A DNA stretch of 42,039 bases from the NCBI RefSeq assembly GCF_030652515.1, contig NZ_JAUSAR010000159.1:1-42039 (forward strand), read 5' to 3'. Each line of letters begins with the position of its first letter. Position 1 is the first letter of the stretch. The notes beneath the pieces are model-generated. The model had not been told where the DNA came from and did no database searches. It saw only the letters and a list, made by a program, of their open reading frames with translations. The position numbers and the translations under genes were made by a program. Shown in pieces: positions 1 through 8,900 of the stretch. Source of the stretch: Aquabacterium sp. Lineage in GTDB: Bacteria; Pseudomonadota; Gammaproteobacteria; Burkholderiales; Burkholderiaceae_C.

Positions 1-13
1 CTAGTTTGTCAGC

Positions 14-667
14 TCACCAGTGAGCCACGCCGTAGACGCCCATGGCGCACACGCTCATGAGCACCAGGGCGGTGGTGCGCACGGGCGCGCCATCGTCGGC
101 GGGCAGGGCATCGCCCTCCACCATCTGGTCGCCGGTGATCATGGGTGTGACCAGGTCCCGTTTCTTGAGCACCCGGTGAAGGGCGATGGCCAGCAGGTGC
201 AGCCCGACCAAGCCATAGATGAGTTTGCTGGTGACCTGGGCGTGCAGCCAGCTGAGCTGGTCGGACAGGTCTTTCTCGATGAAATGGGCCAGTGGCCCTT
301 CGGTGGCGATGTCGTCGTTGGCGAACAAACCGGAGCCGGCCTGCAGCAGGATCACCGCGAGCATGGCCAGCACCGACAGGCCGCCCAGCGGGTTGTGGCC
401 CGAGCCGGTCCCTGGCGAGCGACCACGCAGGTAGGCCACGATGGTGGCAGGCGAGCGCAGGAAGCTGGCAAAGCGCGCATACCGGGGCCCCATCAAGCCC
501 CACAGCACGCGGAACAACACCAATGCCAGGGCCGCGTAGCCAAAGCGGAAATGCCAGTCCATGGCCGCTTCACCCAGGTAGTGGGTGACGAAGGCGCCCG
601 CGATGATCACCACCAGGGCCCAATGGAAAAGTCGCGTGGGCAAGTCCCACACCCTGATCGTTTTCAT
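14..667 (-). CDS. cytochrome b561-family membrane protein
   Basis: This 217-residue protein is a membrane b-type cytochrome of the cytochrome b561/hydrogenase-cytochrome-b type. Such proteins pass electrons between the quinone pool and a periplasmic c-type cytochrome. The N-terminus has the family signature V-W-D-L-P-T-R-L-F-H-W with a likely haem ligand at H15. Hydrophobic segments lie near residues 14-32, 40-58, 93-115 and 145-162, with further histidines in or next to them. A last hydrophobic stretch follows near residues 196-215. I chose the ATG at 665-667 because the frame upstream of it is an antisense reading of the cytochrome c' gene and because a GGAG sits just before it. It is the last gene of a three-gene minus-strand set, starting 10 bases after the cytochrome c' gene ends. 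The electron donor or acceptor is not shown by the sequence; cytochrome c' is the obvious partner by position. Confidence 0.9.
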   Translation of the reverse strand: MKTIRVWDLPTRLFHWALVVIIAGAFVTHYLGEAAMDWHFRFGYAALALVLFRVLWGLMGPRYARFASFLRSPATIVAYLRGRSPGTGSGHNPLGGLSVLAMLAVILLQAGSGLFANDDIATEGPLAHFIEKDLSDQLSWLHAQVTSKLIYGLVGLHLLAIALHRVLKKRDLVTPMITGDQMVEGDALPADDGAPVRTTALVLMSVCAMGVYGVAHW

Positions 668-677
668 GAAGGACTCC

Positions 678-1124
678 TCAGCGGTTGCGGTAGCCGTCGT
701 GGCAGGCTTTGCAGGATTGGGCCAGGGTGTTGAAGGCGGTCTTGAACGCGTTCGCATCGCCGGATCGGGCGGCGGCCGACAGCTTGGCTGCCCCGCTTTG
801 CCACTGATCGTTGTGGGTTTTGAACTTGGCGGCGTCCAGCCAGACTTCGGGCTTGACCTTGGAGGGGGCCATGTCGGACCCCGGTGGGAAAGCGCCCGCC
901 AGTTGCCGAGACAGCAGCTCGATGAGGGCCGCGTTGGCTTCGGCGGCGGGTTTGTCAAAGGGCACTTCGCCTTTGGCCATGGCCCCGGCGCGTTGCACGT
1001 GCGTGCCCAGCACCTGGAAGCCCGCCTGTCGGTATTTCACCGCGTCGCTCAGGCGCGCGAACTGGGCTTGGGCCGACCAGGGCAGGACCAGCAGCAGGGT
1101 CATCAACAGGGTGGATGGGCGCAT
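678..1124 (-). CDS. cytochrome c' (class II c-type cytochrome)
   Basis: This 148-residue protein has a signal peptide (about residues 1-20, ending in A-Q-A) and a single haem-binding motif C-K-A-C-H at residues 138-142, near the C-terminus. The length of about 128 residues after cleavage, the helical Ala-rich body and the C-terminal CxxCH are the signature of class II cytochromes c'. These are periplasmic four-helix-bundle proteins that bind NO or carry electrons. The neighbouring cytochrome b561 gene suggests a membrane partner, a pairing often seen for this family. It lies 15 bases after the monoheme gene and 10 bases before the cytochrome b gene, so the three are probably cotranscribed. 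A role in NO tolerance is known for some relatives but is only inference here. Confidence 0.9.
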   Translation of the reverse strand: MRPSTLLMTLLLVLPWSAQAQFARLSDAVKYRQAGFQVLGTHVQRAGAMAKGEVPFDKPAAEANAALIELLSRQLAGAFPPGSDMAPSKVKPEVWLDAAKFKTHNDQWQSGAAKLSAAARSGDANAFKTAFNTLAQSCKACHDGYRNR

Positions 1125-1139
1125 CTCGACAAGCTCCGG

Positions 1140-2171
1140 CTACTTGAGGGGGCGGGGCGCCTGTGTGCGCTCCCACTCGATGGCGGCATTGACGAACTTC
1201 TCGAAGGCCCCGCCTTTTTCCAGCAAGGTCTTTTCCATCGCCGGGTCGAGCGTTTTCTCGATGCCTTGCTCGTCCAGCGGCATCTTGCGTTCGCGCACCG
1301 ACTTCAGAACCCGGTGGATCTCGCCCGAGGCGTGGGCGGGCGATTGCAGCAGCACCAGCCGTTTCATCTTGTCCGGGTTGTTGGGCACGTGGCATTCCAG
1401 GCATTGCGAATCGCGCAGCGAAATGGCGAACTCGCGGTAGGACTGGTCGAGTTGCTGCTTGTAGGGGTTGTCTTCGCGGTAGAGGCCATCAAACAGGGTG
1501 ACGGCGGGCTGCGTTTTGCCCTGGGCGTCGGTCCACAGCCATTTCCCATCGAAAGCGGGCGGGGTGTTTTTTTGCACCACGTGGCCCTCGGCCTGGTCAC
1601 CTCGGTTGGAGAACTGGGCGAAACGAATCAAGCCGGTTTTTGCATCCAGCCACAAATACAGGGATCGGGCATTTTCATACATGTCCCATTTATTCGCCTC
1701 ATGCCAGAATGGATAAGGGAATTGGCCGGGTTGCAGGCGGTTTCTGAAACCCACACCCAAGGTGGCCAAGAATAATTTTTCACGCGCGACGTAACTGATT
1801 TTGTATTTGCCGTCAAACATGAACAACGGAATATACATGCCAGTGAGTATGTACGGCGCAAACTGCGTCAGGTGGGTTTCTTTCAAGGGTAATTCGGCGT
1901 CTTTTTGGCGCCCCCATGAAACCACCGGTTTGACCATCGCCTGTTTGAGCAGCGAGTCGGTGAACAGGGCTTGACGGCACTGGTCGAACGCGGCCTGGCT
2001 GGCGGGATCTGCCAGCGGGCAAAGCTGTTTCAGCTGGTTCGTGATCTTTTCAACGGATTTTTCAATGTGCAATGGTGTGGGCATGTCGGCCGCTTGGGCG
2101 ATTTGGCCGTAAGTTGCGAAAGCGGCCGTCAAAGCGGTGATTTGGCACAGGTGATTCAATACTGTTCTCAC
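1140..2171 (-). CDS. secreted monoheme protein of unknown family
   Basis: This 343-residue protein has a probable signal peptide (residues 1-28, cut after A-Q-A-A) and one C-L-E-C-H haem motif at residues 257-261. A cysteine pair at C51 and C65 could form a disulfide. The central part is rich in aromatic residues (Y-P-F-W-H, L-Y-L-W-L) and looks like a beta-rich sensor or electron-transfer domain. I do not recognise the family. The start is a GTG at 2169-2171: an AAGGAG lies 5 bases upstream, which decides it. It is the first gene of the set with cytochrome c' and cytochrome b561, so it is probably a periplasmic partner in the same redox chain. The intergenic region to the divergent pil-chp operon holds its promoter, but I could not fix the boxes. 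Confidence 0.8.
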   Translation of the reverse strand: MRTVLNHLCQITALTAAFATYGQIAQAADMPTPLHIEKSVEKITNQLKQLCPLADPASQAAFDQCRQALFTDSLLKQAMVKPVVSWGRQKDAELPLKETHLTQFAPYILTGMYIPLFMFDGKYKISYVAREKLFLATLGVGFRNRLQPGQFPYPFWHEANKWDMYENARSLYLWLDAKTGLIRFAQFSNRGDQAEGHVVQKNTPPAFDGKWLWTDAQGKTQPAVTLFDGLYREDNPYKQQLDQSYREFAISLRDSQCLECHVPNNPDKMKRLVLLQSPAHASGEIHRVLKSVRERKMPLDEQGIEKTLDPAMEKTLLEKGGAFEKFVNAAIEWERTQAPRPLK

Positions 2172-2359
2172 AACAACTCCTTGGTTATAAAAAGTCTAGC
2201 CATGTCCAAAAAGGTGCGCAGGTTTATTACTCATGTAAGCAAGCGTTGATTTGTGCAACACCGGTGAGCTGTGTGATTTCATGCCTGCGGCGTCTGACCA
2301 CGGTTCGGCTTAATGCCGCAAACTCGGATCCAAGCAGTCATCGGGCGCCGAAGGTAACT

Positions 2360-3190
2360 ATGAATAAGCAGGAATTGAAAGTGGCGGTGTTCACCTCGCA
2401 GCAGCGAGACATGCGGGTGATCGGCATCGTGCTCACGCACCTCAAAAGCGCCAAGTACACGTTCAGCGTGGCCGAGCGGACGCCCTCGGCCGCGGTGGAC
2501 GTGGCCCTGGTGGACGACAGCGATCCTGAAATGCGCAAGCGCCTGGCCACGGTGCTGGCCAGCAAGCCGGCCTTGCCCGTGGTGCACCTGGTGTCAGAAG
2601 TGGGGCAGAACGGTGCCCAGTGCGAACTGGTGTCCAGCCAGTTGATGATGCAGTTGTTGCCCACCCTGGAGCGTTTGCTGCACAGCCTGGCCAACCAGCC
2701 ACCCGCCGCGCCAGTCGCCCCCACCAGCACGGTGACGACCCTGCCGCCCACGCGCAACAAGCTGCGCGCGCTGGTGGTGGACGACAGCCCGACGGTGCGC
2801 ACGCAACTGGCCAATGTCATGTCCAACATCGGCATGGCCTGCGACGTGGCCGATGGCGCCAAGGGGGCGCTGGCGCAACTGGCCAACCGCCAGTACGACC
2901 TGATCTATGTCGATGTGATGATGCCCGACATGGATGGCTACACGCTGACCCGCGAGATCAAGCGCGACCGCAGCAACAAGGCTCCCGTGATCATCCTGAC
3001 CAGCCAGTCATCCCCCTTTGACCGCGCCCGTGGCGCCCTGGCTGGCTGCGACATCTTCCTGACCAAGCCCGTGGGCCTCAAGCAGTTTTACGCCGCCACC
3101 ACCAAGGCCTTGCGCAAGTCCATGGCCGTGGACGACCTGAGCACCTGGATCACCGATCCGACGCAGGCCAAGGCCCGGGCGCACGCCTGA
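2360..3190 (+). CDS. pilG: PilG-like response regulator with extra N-terminal domain
   Basis: This 276-residue protein is the first gene of a type IV pilus chemosensory (Pil-Chp) operon. The C-terminal half (about 134-260) is a complete receiver domain: acidic pair D141-D142, phospho-acceptor D185 in V-D-V-M-M-P-D-M-D-G, and K236 in T-K-P. The N-terminal 110 residues resemble a receiver fold (V-A-V-F-T-S, then D-V-A-L-V-D-D-S-D-P) but lack the normal aspartate arrangement, and a Pro/Thr/Val linker follows. Classical PilG is only about 135 residues, so this form carries an additional pseudo-receiver-like module. I chose the ATG at 2360, preceded by AAGGTAA, because the 38 codons before it look non-coding. 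PilG is known to stimulate pilus extension through the PilB motor; that role is inferred from position in the operon. Confidence 0.85.
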   Translation: MNKQELKVAVFTSQQRDMRVIGIVLTHLKSAKYTFSVAERTPSAAVDVALVDDSDPEMRKRLATVLASKPALPVVHLVSEVGQNGAQCELVSSQLMMQLLPTLERLLHSLANQPPAAPVAPTSTVTTLPPTRNKLRALVVDDSPTVRTQLANVMSNIGMACDVADGAKGALAQLANRQYDLIYVDVMMPDMDGYTLTREIKRDRSNKAPVIILTSQSSPFDRARGALAGCDIFLTKPVGLKQFYAATTKALRKSMAVDDLSTWITDPTQAKARAHA

Positions 3191-3222
3191 GTCCTTCCCC
3201 ATCATTCACCCGGAGATCTGGC

Positions 3223-3588
3223 ATGACCGCCAACAAAGCCCTTGTCGTCGATGACTCGTCCACCGACCTGTCGAACCTGAAAACCATCCTGCAAGACGCG
3301 GGCTGGCTGGTGAACACCGCCAGCAATGGCATGCAGGCCCTGGAGCGCGCCAAGAACGACCGCCCCAGCATCATCTTCCTGGACATCGTGATGCCGCAAC
3401 TGGACGGTTACGGCACCAGCCGCGCGCTGGCCGACGACCCGGCCACCAAAGGCATCCCCGTGGTCTTCGTGTCGACCAAGAACACACGTGCTGACCAGGT
3501 GTGGGCCAAGGCGCAAGGCGGCAAGATGCTGATCGGCAAACCCTTCAGCGCCGACCAGATCGTTGACGCGCTGAAGTTCGCGGCCTGA
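3223..3588 (+). CDS. pilH: PilH-like single-domain response regulator
   Basis: This is a 121-residue stand-alone receiver domain. The acidic pair is in V-V-D-D-S-S, the phospho-acceptor is D54 in F-L-D-I-V-M-P-Q-L-D-G, and the conserved lysine is in I-G-K-P. The sequence W-A-K-A-Q-G-G between the switch threonine/serine and the lysine is typical of PilH. PilH is the second regulator of the type IV pilus chemosensory pathway and acts as a phosphate sink or a retraction-side output for the kinase ChpA. It follows pilG by 32 bases and precedes the CheW-type gene by 13 bases, so it belongs to the same transcript. The ATG at 3223 follows GGAGATCTGGC, a good ribosome-binding site. Confidence 0.9.
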   Translation: MTANKALVVDDSSTDLSNLKTILQDAGWLVNTASNGMQALERAKNDRPSIIFLDIVMPQLDGYGTSRALADDPATKGIPVVFVSTKNTRADQVWAKAQGGKMLIGKPFSADQIVDALKFAA

Positions 3589-3601
3589 GCGCAGCAGCAC
3601 C

Positions 3602-4111
3602 ATGGACATCGCTGCCCTGGCGCGTGGTGTGGCCCCTGCCGCTGGCGAGTTGCGCTACGGCTTTCGGGTCGCGGGTTTGCAACTGGTGCCCGCGGCGCGT
3701 GTGCTGACCGAGATGATCGCCGAGGCGAAGATTTTCCCCGTGCCCAAGTCGGCCTCGGCGCTGGCGGGCGTGACCAATCTGCGCGGCACCATCGTGCCCT
3801 TGCTGGACCGCCGCGAGTTTCGCCGGGGCAGTCCCGACATCCGGCCCTTTCAGCACCGCGTGCTGGTGTTCGACCGTGAAGAGCAACGTGTTGGTCTGTT
3901 GCTGGACGCTGCCCCAGAACTGCTGAGCCTGGTGCCCGCCCCCGAAGGCACCGCGCGACCAGGCTCCAAGTTGAGTGCTTACCTGGTGCGGGCCTGGGCG
4001 CAAGCCGACCAGCCTGGCCAGATCTGGTGGGAGTTCAACCACCGGGCCGCTTTTGAATCCCTGGCGCGCGGCGCCCAACCCGCATCCATCCAAGAAGAGG
4101 TATTCCCATGA
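3602..4111 (+). CDS. pilI: PilI, CheW-type coupling protein
   Basis: This 169-residue protein has a CheW-like fold spanning almost its whole length. The family pattern is clear in V-T-N-L-R-G-T-I-V-P-L-L-D-R and in the later V-L-V-F-D-R-E-E-Q-R-V-G-L-L-L-D. CheW proteins couple the receptor (here PilJ) to the kinase (here ChpA) at the inner membrane. The gene starts 13 bases after pilH and its stop codon overlaps the ATG of pilJ by four bases (ATGA), which implies translational coupling between coupling protein and receptor. The C-terminal 30 residues (W-W-E-F-N-H-R onward) extend a little past the core CheW domain. Confidence 0.9.
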   Translation: MDIAALARGVAPAAGELRYGFRVAGLQLVPAARVLTEMIAEAKIFPVPKSASALAGVTNLRGTIVPLLDRREFRRGSPDIRPFQHRVLVFDREEQRVGLLLDAAPELLSLVPAPEGTARPGSKLSAYLVRAWAQADQPGQIWWEFNHRAAFESLARGAQPASIQEEVFP

Positions 4112-5919
4112 AACTCAACATCCGCCAGAAGCTCTTGCTCGGCTTTGCGCTGCTGCTGTCCGCCTTGTTCGCGGTGGGGGGCTATGCCATCGTGCAGCTC
4201 AACCAGTTGGAAGAAACCATCCGGATGACCCAGGGCAAGGAAGCGCTGCTGGGCCGGGCCAACTCGGCGCTGTGGAGCTTGCGTTACAGCCTGCCGCAGT
4301 ACCTGGCATTGGAAGACCAGGCTTCGCGCCAGAAGATCATCGACGAGCAGCCCGGTCTGTGGAAGGTGGTAGAAGACAACCTCAAGGTCTATGGTGAAAG
4401 CCAGGGCTTGTCTAGCGAAGAGCGTGCGCAGCACAAGTCCCTGGTGGGCAGCTTCCCAGCCTACAAGGTGCACCGCACCGAATGGTTCAAGCTGGTCGTG
4501 AACAACCAGTTTGAAGAAGCCGCCGCCTGGCGCAAAAAGTACACCACGCCCACGGGCGCGGCCACCATCAAGGCCTTCGGCAAGCTGCTGGAGACCACGG
4601 TGCGCAATGACTCGGTCAAGCGCGAGATGCAGTTCCAGGAAATCGCCGTGGCCAAGCAGTGGATGGCGGGCATCGCGGGTGCTGCCGCCTTGGTGGGCTT
4701 GTTCGCCGCTTTCTTCGTGGTGCGTTCGCTGATGCTGCCGATCAACAAGCTGCTGGGCGCGCTGGCCAAGCTCACCGCTGGCGACTACACCGCACGCGCT
4801 GATCTGAAGAGCAAGGACGAGCTGGGCCGCCTGGGCTCCGCCCTCGATCGCCTGCTGGACGAACGCCTGGAAGGCCTCAGCCAACAGGCCAAGGAGAGCG
4901 AGCAGATCAGCAACTCCGTGGTGGAGATCATGCAGGCCATGGGCCAGGTGGCCACCACCAAGGACCTGTCGATCCAGGTGCCCGTGACCGAGGACGTGAC
5001 CGGCGCCATTGGCGATGCCATGAACATGCTGACCAGTGAAACTGCCAAGGTGCTGAACAACGTGAGCGACGTGTCGCACAACGTGTCGCGCGCCACGATG
5101 GCGGTCAAGCAAAGCACCGACACCGCGATGGCTTCGGCCGCGCAAGGCCAGAGCGAGGTCGAATCGGCCGCCCGTGAACTGTCGCAAGCCGCCTTGACCT
5201 TGACCGACATGGCCCAGATGGCCACCAAGGCCAACGAGTCGGCCGAAGCCGCCGTGCGCACCACGCGCCAGGCCCTGGCCACGGTGGACAAGACCGTGGT
5301 GGGTATCAACGAATCGCGCGACCTGATCCGCGAAACGGAAAAGCGCATCAAGCGCCTGGGTGAACGCTCGCAAGAGATCACGCAGGTCGTGGGCCTCATC
5401 AACTCGATCGCTGAACGCACCGGCATCCTGGCGCTGAACGCCTCCATGCAGGCCACGGCCGCCGGGGATGCAGGACGCGGCTTCGCCATCGTGGCCGATG
5501 AAGTCAAGCGCATGTCGGAGAACGCGCGTGAAGCCACGCGTGAGATCTCCACCTTGGTGCTGTCCATCCAGTCGGAAACCTCGGAAACGGTGCTGGCCAT
5601 GAACAACGCCATCACCCGCGTGGTCGATGTGTCCCGCCTGGCCGACCAGGCCGGATCGGAAATGAAGGGCACGCAGCAGGCCACCGATGCGCTGGCCTTC
5701 AGCGTGCGCGGCATCGCGGCCGCGTCGATCGAGCAAGCGCGTTCGGGCCAGACCCTGCAAGCACGCGCGCTGACCATCCAGCAGACCAGCCGCGACACGA
5801 CCAAGCAGCTCACCCAGCAGAACGAGGTGACCAACAAACTGGTGGGCTATGCCCAGGCCCTGGTGCGCGAGGTGGCCGTGTTCAAGCTGCCGCGCCGCCT
5901 GGCGGCCGAGCAGTCCTGA
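4108..5919 (+). CDS. pilJ: PilJ, type IV pilus methyl-accepting receptor
   Basis: This 603-residue receptor has a transmembrane helix near residues 10-31, a periplasmic domain of about 150 residues, a second helix near 186-208, a HAMP region after it (S-L-M-L-P-I-N-K onward) and a long cytoplasmic signalling coiled coil. The hairpin tip reads L-A-L-N-A-S-M-Q-A-T-A-A-G-D-A-G-R-G-F. This differs from ordinary chemoreceptors (A-A-I-E-A-A-R-A-G-E) and matches the PilJ subtype. PilJ senses surface contact or pilus state and controls ChpA through PilI. The start overlaps the pilI stop (ATGA). No CheR or CheB gene lies in the operon, so adaptation by methylation would need enzymes encoded elsewhere. 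Confidence 0.9.
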   Translation: MKLNIRQKLLLGFALLLSALFAVGGYAIVQLNQLEETIRMTQGKEALLGRANSALWSLRYSLPQYLALEDQASRQKIIDEQPGLWKVVEDNLKVYGESQGLSSEERAQHKSLVGSFPAYKVHRTEWFKLVVNNQFEEAAAWRKKYTTPTGAATIKAFGKLLETTVRNDSVKREMQFQEIAVAKQWMAGIAGAAALVGLFAAFFVVRSLMLPINKLLGALAKLTAGDYTARADLKSKDELGRLGSALDRLLDERLEGLSQQAKESEQISNSVVEIMQAMGQVATTKDLSIQVPVTEDVTGAIGDAMNMLTSETAKVLNNVSDVSHNVSRATMAVKQSTDTAMASAAQGQSEVESAARELSQAALTLTDMAQMATKANESAEAAVRTTRQALATVDKTVVGINESRDLIRETEKRIKRLGERSQEITQVVGLINSIAERTGILALNASMQATAAGDAGRGFAIVADEVKRMSENAREATREISTLVLSIQSETSETVLAMNNAITRVVDVSRLADQAGSEMKGTQQATDALAFSVRGIAAASIEQARSGQTLQARALTIQQTSRDTTKQLTQQNEVTNKLVGYAQALVREVAVFKLPRRLAAEQS

Positions 5920-5958
5920 ACCACGCAGCCCCCAGTCCCTTCGCCGGAGCACCCCTTG

Positions 5959-8900
5959 ATGACCGCTACCCACTTGCGTGAAGCCCTGGAGCCGCTCCTG
6001 TTCGAGCTGTTCGACCAGGCGGCCCAGTTGCAGGACGAAGGCAACGTGCCTTGCCTGCGGGCTTACCTGCAACGGGTCACGGCCTTGCAACTGGCGGCCA
6101 AGCAGCACCAGTTGCTGGGCCTGAGCTATGTGGGCATGCTGGTGGAAAGTGGCTTGACCAAGCTCATCACCTTGGACCGCCCCGTGGCGGCCGAAGAGTG
6201 TGACGCGCTGGCCGCGTGGCCGGCCCTGGTGCTGGGCGAGCTGATGAGCCCGGTGGGGGATGAGGTCGCAGCGTCCTGGATGGTGCTGCATGGCTTGCGC
6301 AGCCAACCTTGGTTCCCATCCATCTCGGCGGCCAATGTGGCTTTGATTGAGCGGCGGCTCGCGGAAGATGCGGGCAAGCTGGCCCAGGTGGATGAAGAGG
6401 GCCCCCCCGACATGCTCATGGCCGAAGAGGCTGAGTTGGACGACGAGCTGGAGCCGGACATGGAGTCCGACACGGTCTTCGACATCGGCATTGGTGAGGC
6501 GCCAGCAGCTGCCGCCCCGGCGGTGACCCTGGAAGAGCTGGCCATGCTCGGCGATGCCCTGGAGGCCTTGCAAGCCGATCTGGCCGTCCTGGTCGCACCG
6601 GACCTGCCTTTGGCCGAGCGCGATGCCCTGTTCGACAACCACCTGGAGCAACTGCACAACCTCGTCAACGCCGCCAACCTGCTGGGCCTGGCCGGCTTCC
6701 AGCAAGTGCTCGAAGTGATCCTGATCAACACGGCCGCTCTGCAAGCCGAACCCGAGCCCTTGAGCGAAAGCCAAAGCGCGGTGCTGCAAGCCTGGCCAAC
6801 CCTGGCCATGGCGCACTTGCAAGCCCCCAGCGAGCCCGAGGCCGCGCAAGCCCTGGCTGATGGCGTGGCCGACTCCAACTGGCCTTATCCGGCCGATGCA
6901 GACGCCCTGCCCGAGTGGGTCAAGGCGATGACCTCCGTGAGCCTGGTGCGCGCACGGCCATCGCAAGACCGCCCCGTGAAAGCTTTGCCCCAACACGTGG
7001 ACCTGAGCGTGCCCGCCGACATTGACCGCAAGGTGTTGGACAGCCTGCTGGTTGAGCTGCCCCCGCAAGCGCAGGAGTTCTCGGCCCTGGTGCAGCGCCT
7101 CTCGCAAGGCGGCACCTTGGAAGACCTGGACCAGGCGCGCCGCGTGGCCCACACGCTCAAGGGCGCGGCCAACACCGTGGGCATCAAGGGGGTGGCCAAC
7201 CTCACCCATGCACTCGAAGACATCCTGGTGGCCTTGGGCCGCGAAGAGCGCCTGCCCACGCGCGAACTGCTGGACATGCTGCTGGAAGCCGCCGACTGCC
7301 TGGAGGCCATGAGCGAAGCCTTGGTGGCCAACGCGGGCACGCCGCCAGAAAGCCTGGCCGTGCACCAGAAGGTGCTGGACTGGGCCAACCGCATTGACTG
7401 TGATGGCTTGCCCCCGGACCAGGCCGACAGCAGCGACGATGCCCACATCGCCGAGCCCCTGATCAGCGCTGCCGTGCCGCCGACCACCATGGTCGCCGCC
7501 ACGCATGGCGATGCGCCCCTGGCCAGCAACATCACCGCCTCAGACGAAGACGCCCAAGCCGAAACCTACCTGCGCGTGCCCGCCTCCCTCATCGACTCCC
7601 TGCTCAAACTGGCAGGTGAGAACAGCATCGTCACCTCGCAGATCCAGGACCGCGTCACGCGCCTGAGCGACAACATCAACGCCTTGCGCACCGGCTCGCG
7701 CCAGTTTGGCCAGTTGTCGGCCGAGCTGGAGCAACTGGTGGACGTGCGCGGCCTGGCCATGCTGGGCGGCCACACCGGCGAGCTGGACGCGCTGGAAATG
7801 GACCAGTACAACGAGCTTCACATGCTGTCGCGGCGCATCGTGGAGTCGGGCGCCGACAGCCGCGAGTTCTCGCGCTCCTTCGAGCGCGAACTGGCCAGCA
7901 TGCGCGACCTGATGGCCGAGAAAGAGCGCCTGCAGCTGGAGATCCAGCGCAGCATCCAGCGCACCCGCATGGTCGAAGTCGCCTCGATCTCGCCGCGCCT
8001 GCAACGCACCGTGCGCCAGGCCGCCAGAGTGCTCAACCGCTCGGTGGACCTGCGCATCCAGGGCGAGGCCACCATGGTCGACACCCAGTTGCTCGACCGC
8101 ATCATCGACCCCTTGATGCACCTGCTGCGCAACGCCGTGGACCATGGCATCGAGCCACCCGACGTGCGCGAAACTTTGGGCAAACCCGCCACCGGCACCA
8201 TCACCTTGAGCTTCCGGACCGAAGGCAACAACGTGGCCGTGCGCTGCGAAGACGACGGCTGTGGCCTGGACCTGGGCGCCATCCGCCACCGCGCCTTGTC
8301 CCGTGGCCTGATCGCCCCGGACGCCACGTTGACCGAAGCCCAGGTGATGCGCCTGATCGTGCTGCCGGGCTTCTCGACCCGCGAGCAGACCACGCAGCTG
8401 TCGGGCCGAGGCATCGGCATGGACGTGGTGCAGCGCGCGGTGGTGGACCTGCGCGGCACGCTGGACATGGATTCGCAATCCGGCCAAGGCTCGCGCTTCG
8501 ACCTGCACTTCCCGGTGCGCATGAGCACCATCCAGGTCATGCTCAGCCGCTCCGAACACCACCTGCTGGGCATCTCGGTGCGGGGTGTGGAGCAGATCCT
8601 GCCCGCCCGCGAAGAAGTCGGCGTTGATGCGCAAGGCGGCCTGACCTACGCCCTGCAAGGCGAGCAACTCAACGCCATTCGCCTGGAAAAACTGATGGGC
8701 CTGCCGCACGAAGCGCTCAAGCAGCCCGGCGTGATGGAAGTGGCCATGATCGTGCGCGACGAGTTCCGCCAACGCCTGGCCATCATCGTGCCCGAGCTGA
8801 GCGATGCGCGCACGGTGGTCGTCAAACCCTTCAACCCCATGATGCCGCACGCCCTGGGCATCGACGGTGCCACGGTGCTGGGCGATGGCTCGGTGGCCAC

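Noticed and set aside
3979..7506. A very long open frame on the minus strand opposite pilJ and chpA
   Set aside because: It is antisense to clearly recognised genes; long opposing frames are common in high-GC coding sequence, and it shows His/Gln/Gly-rich composition with no domain.
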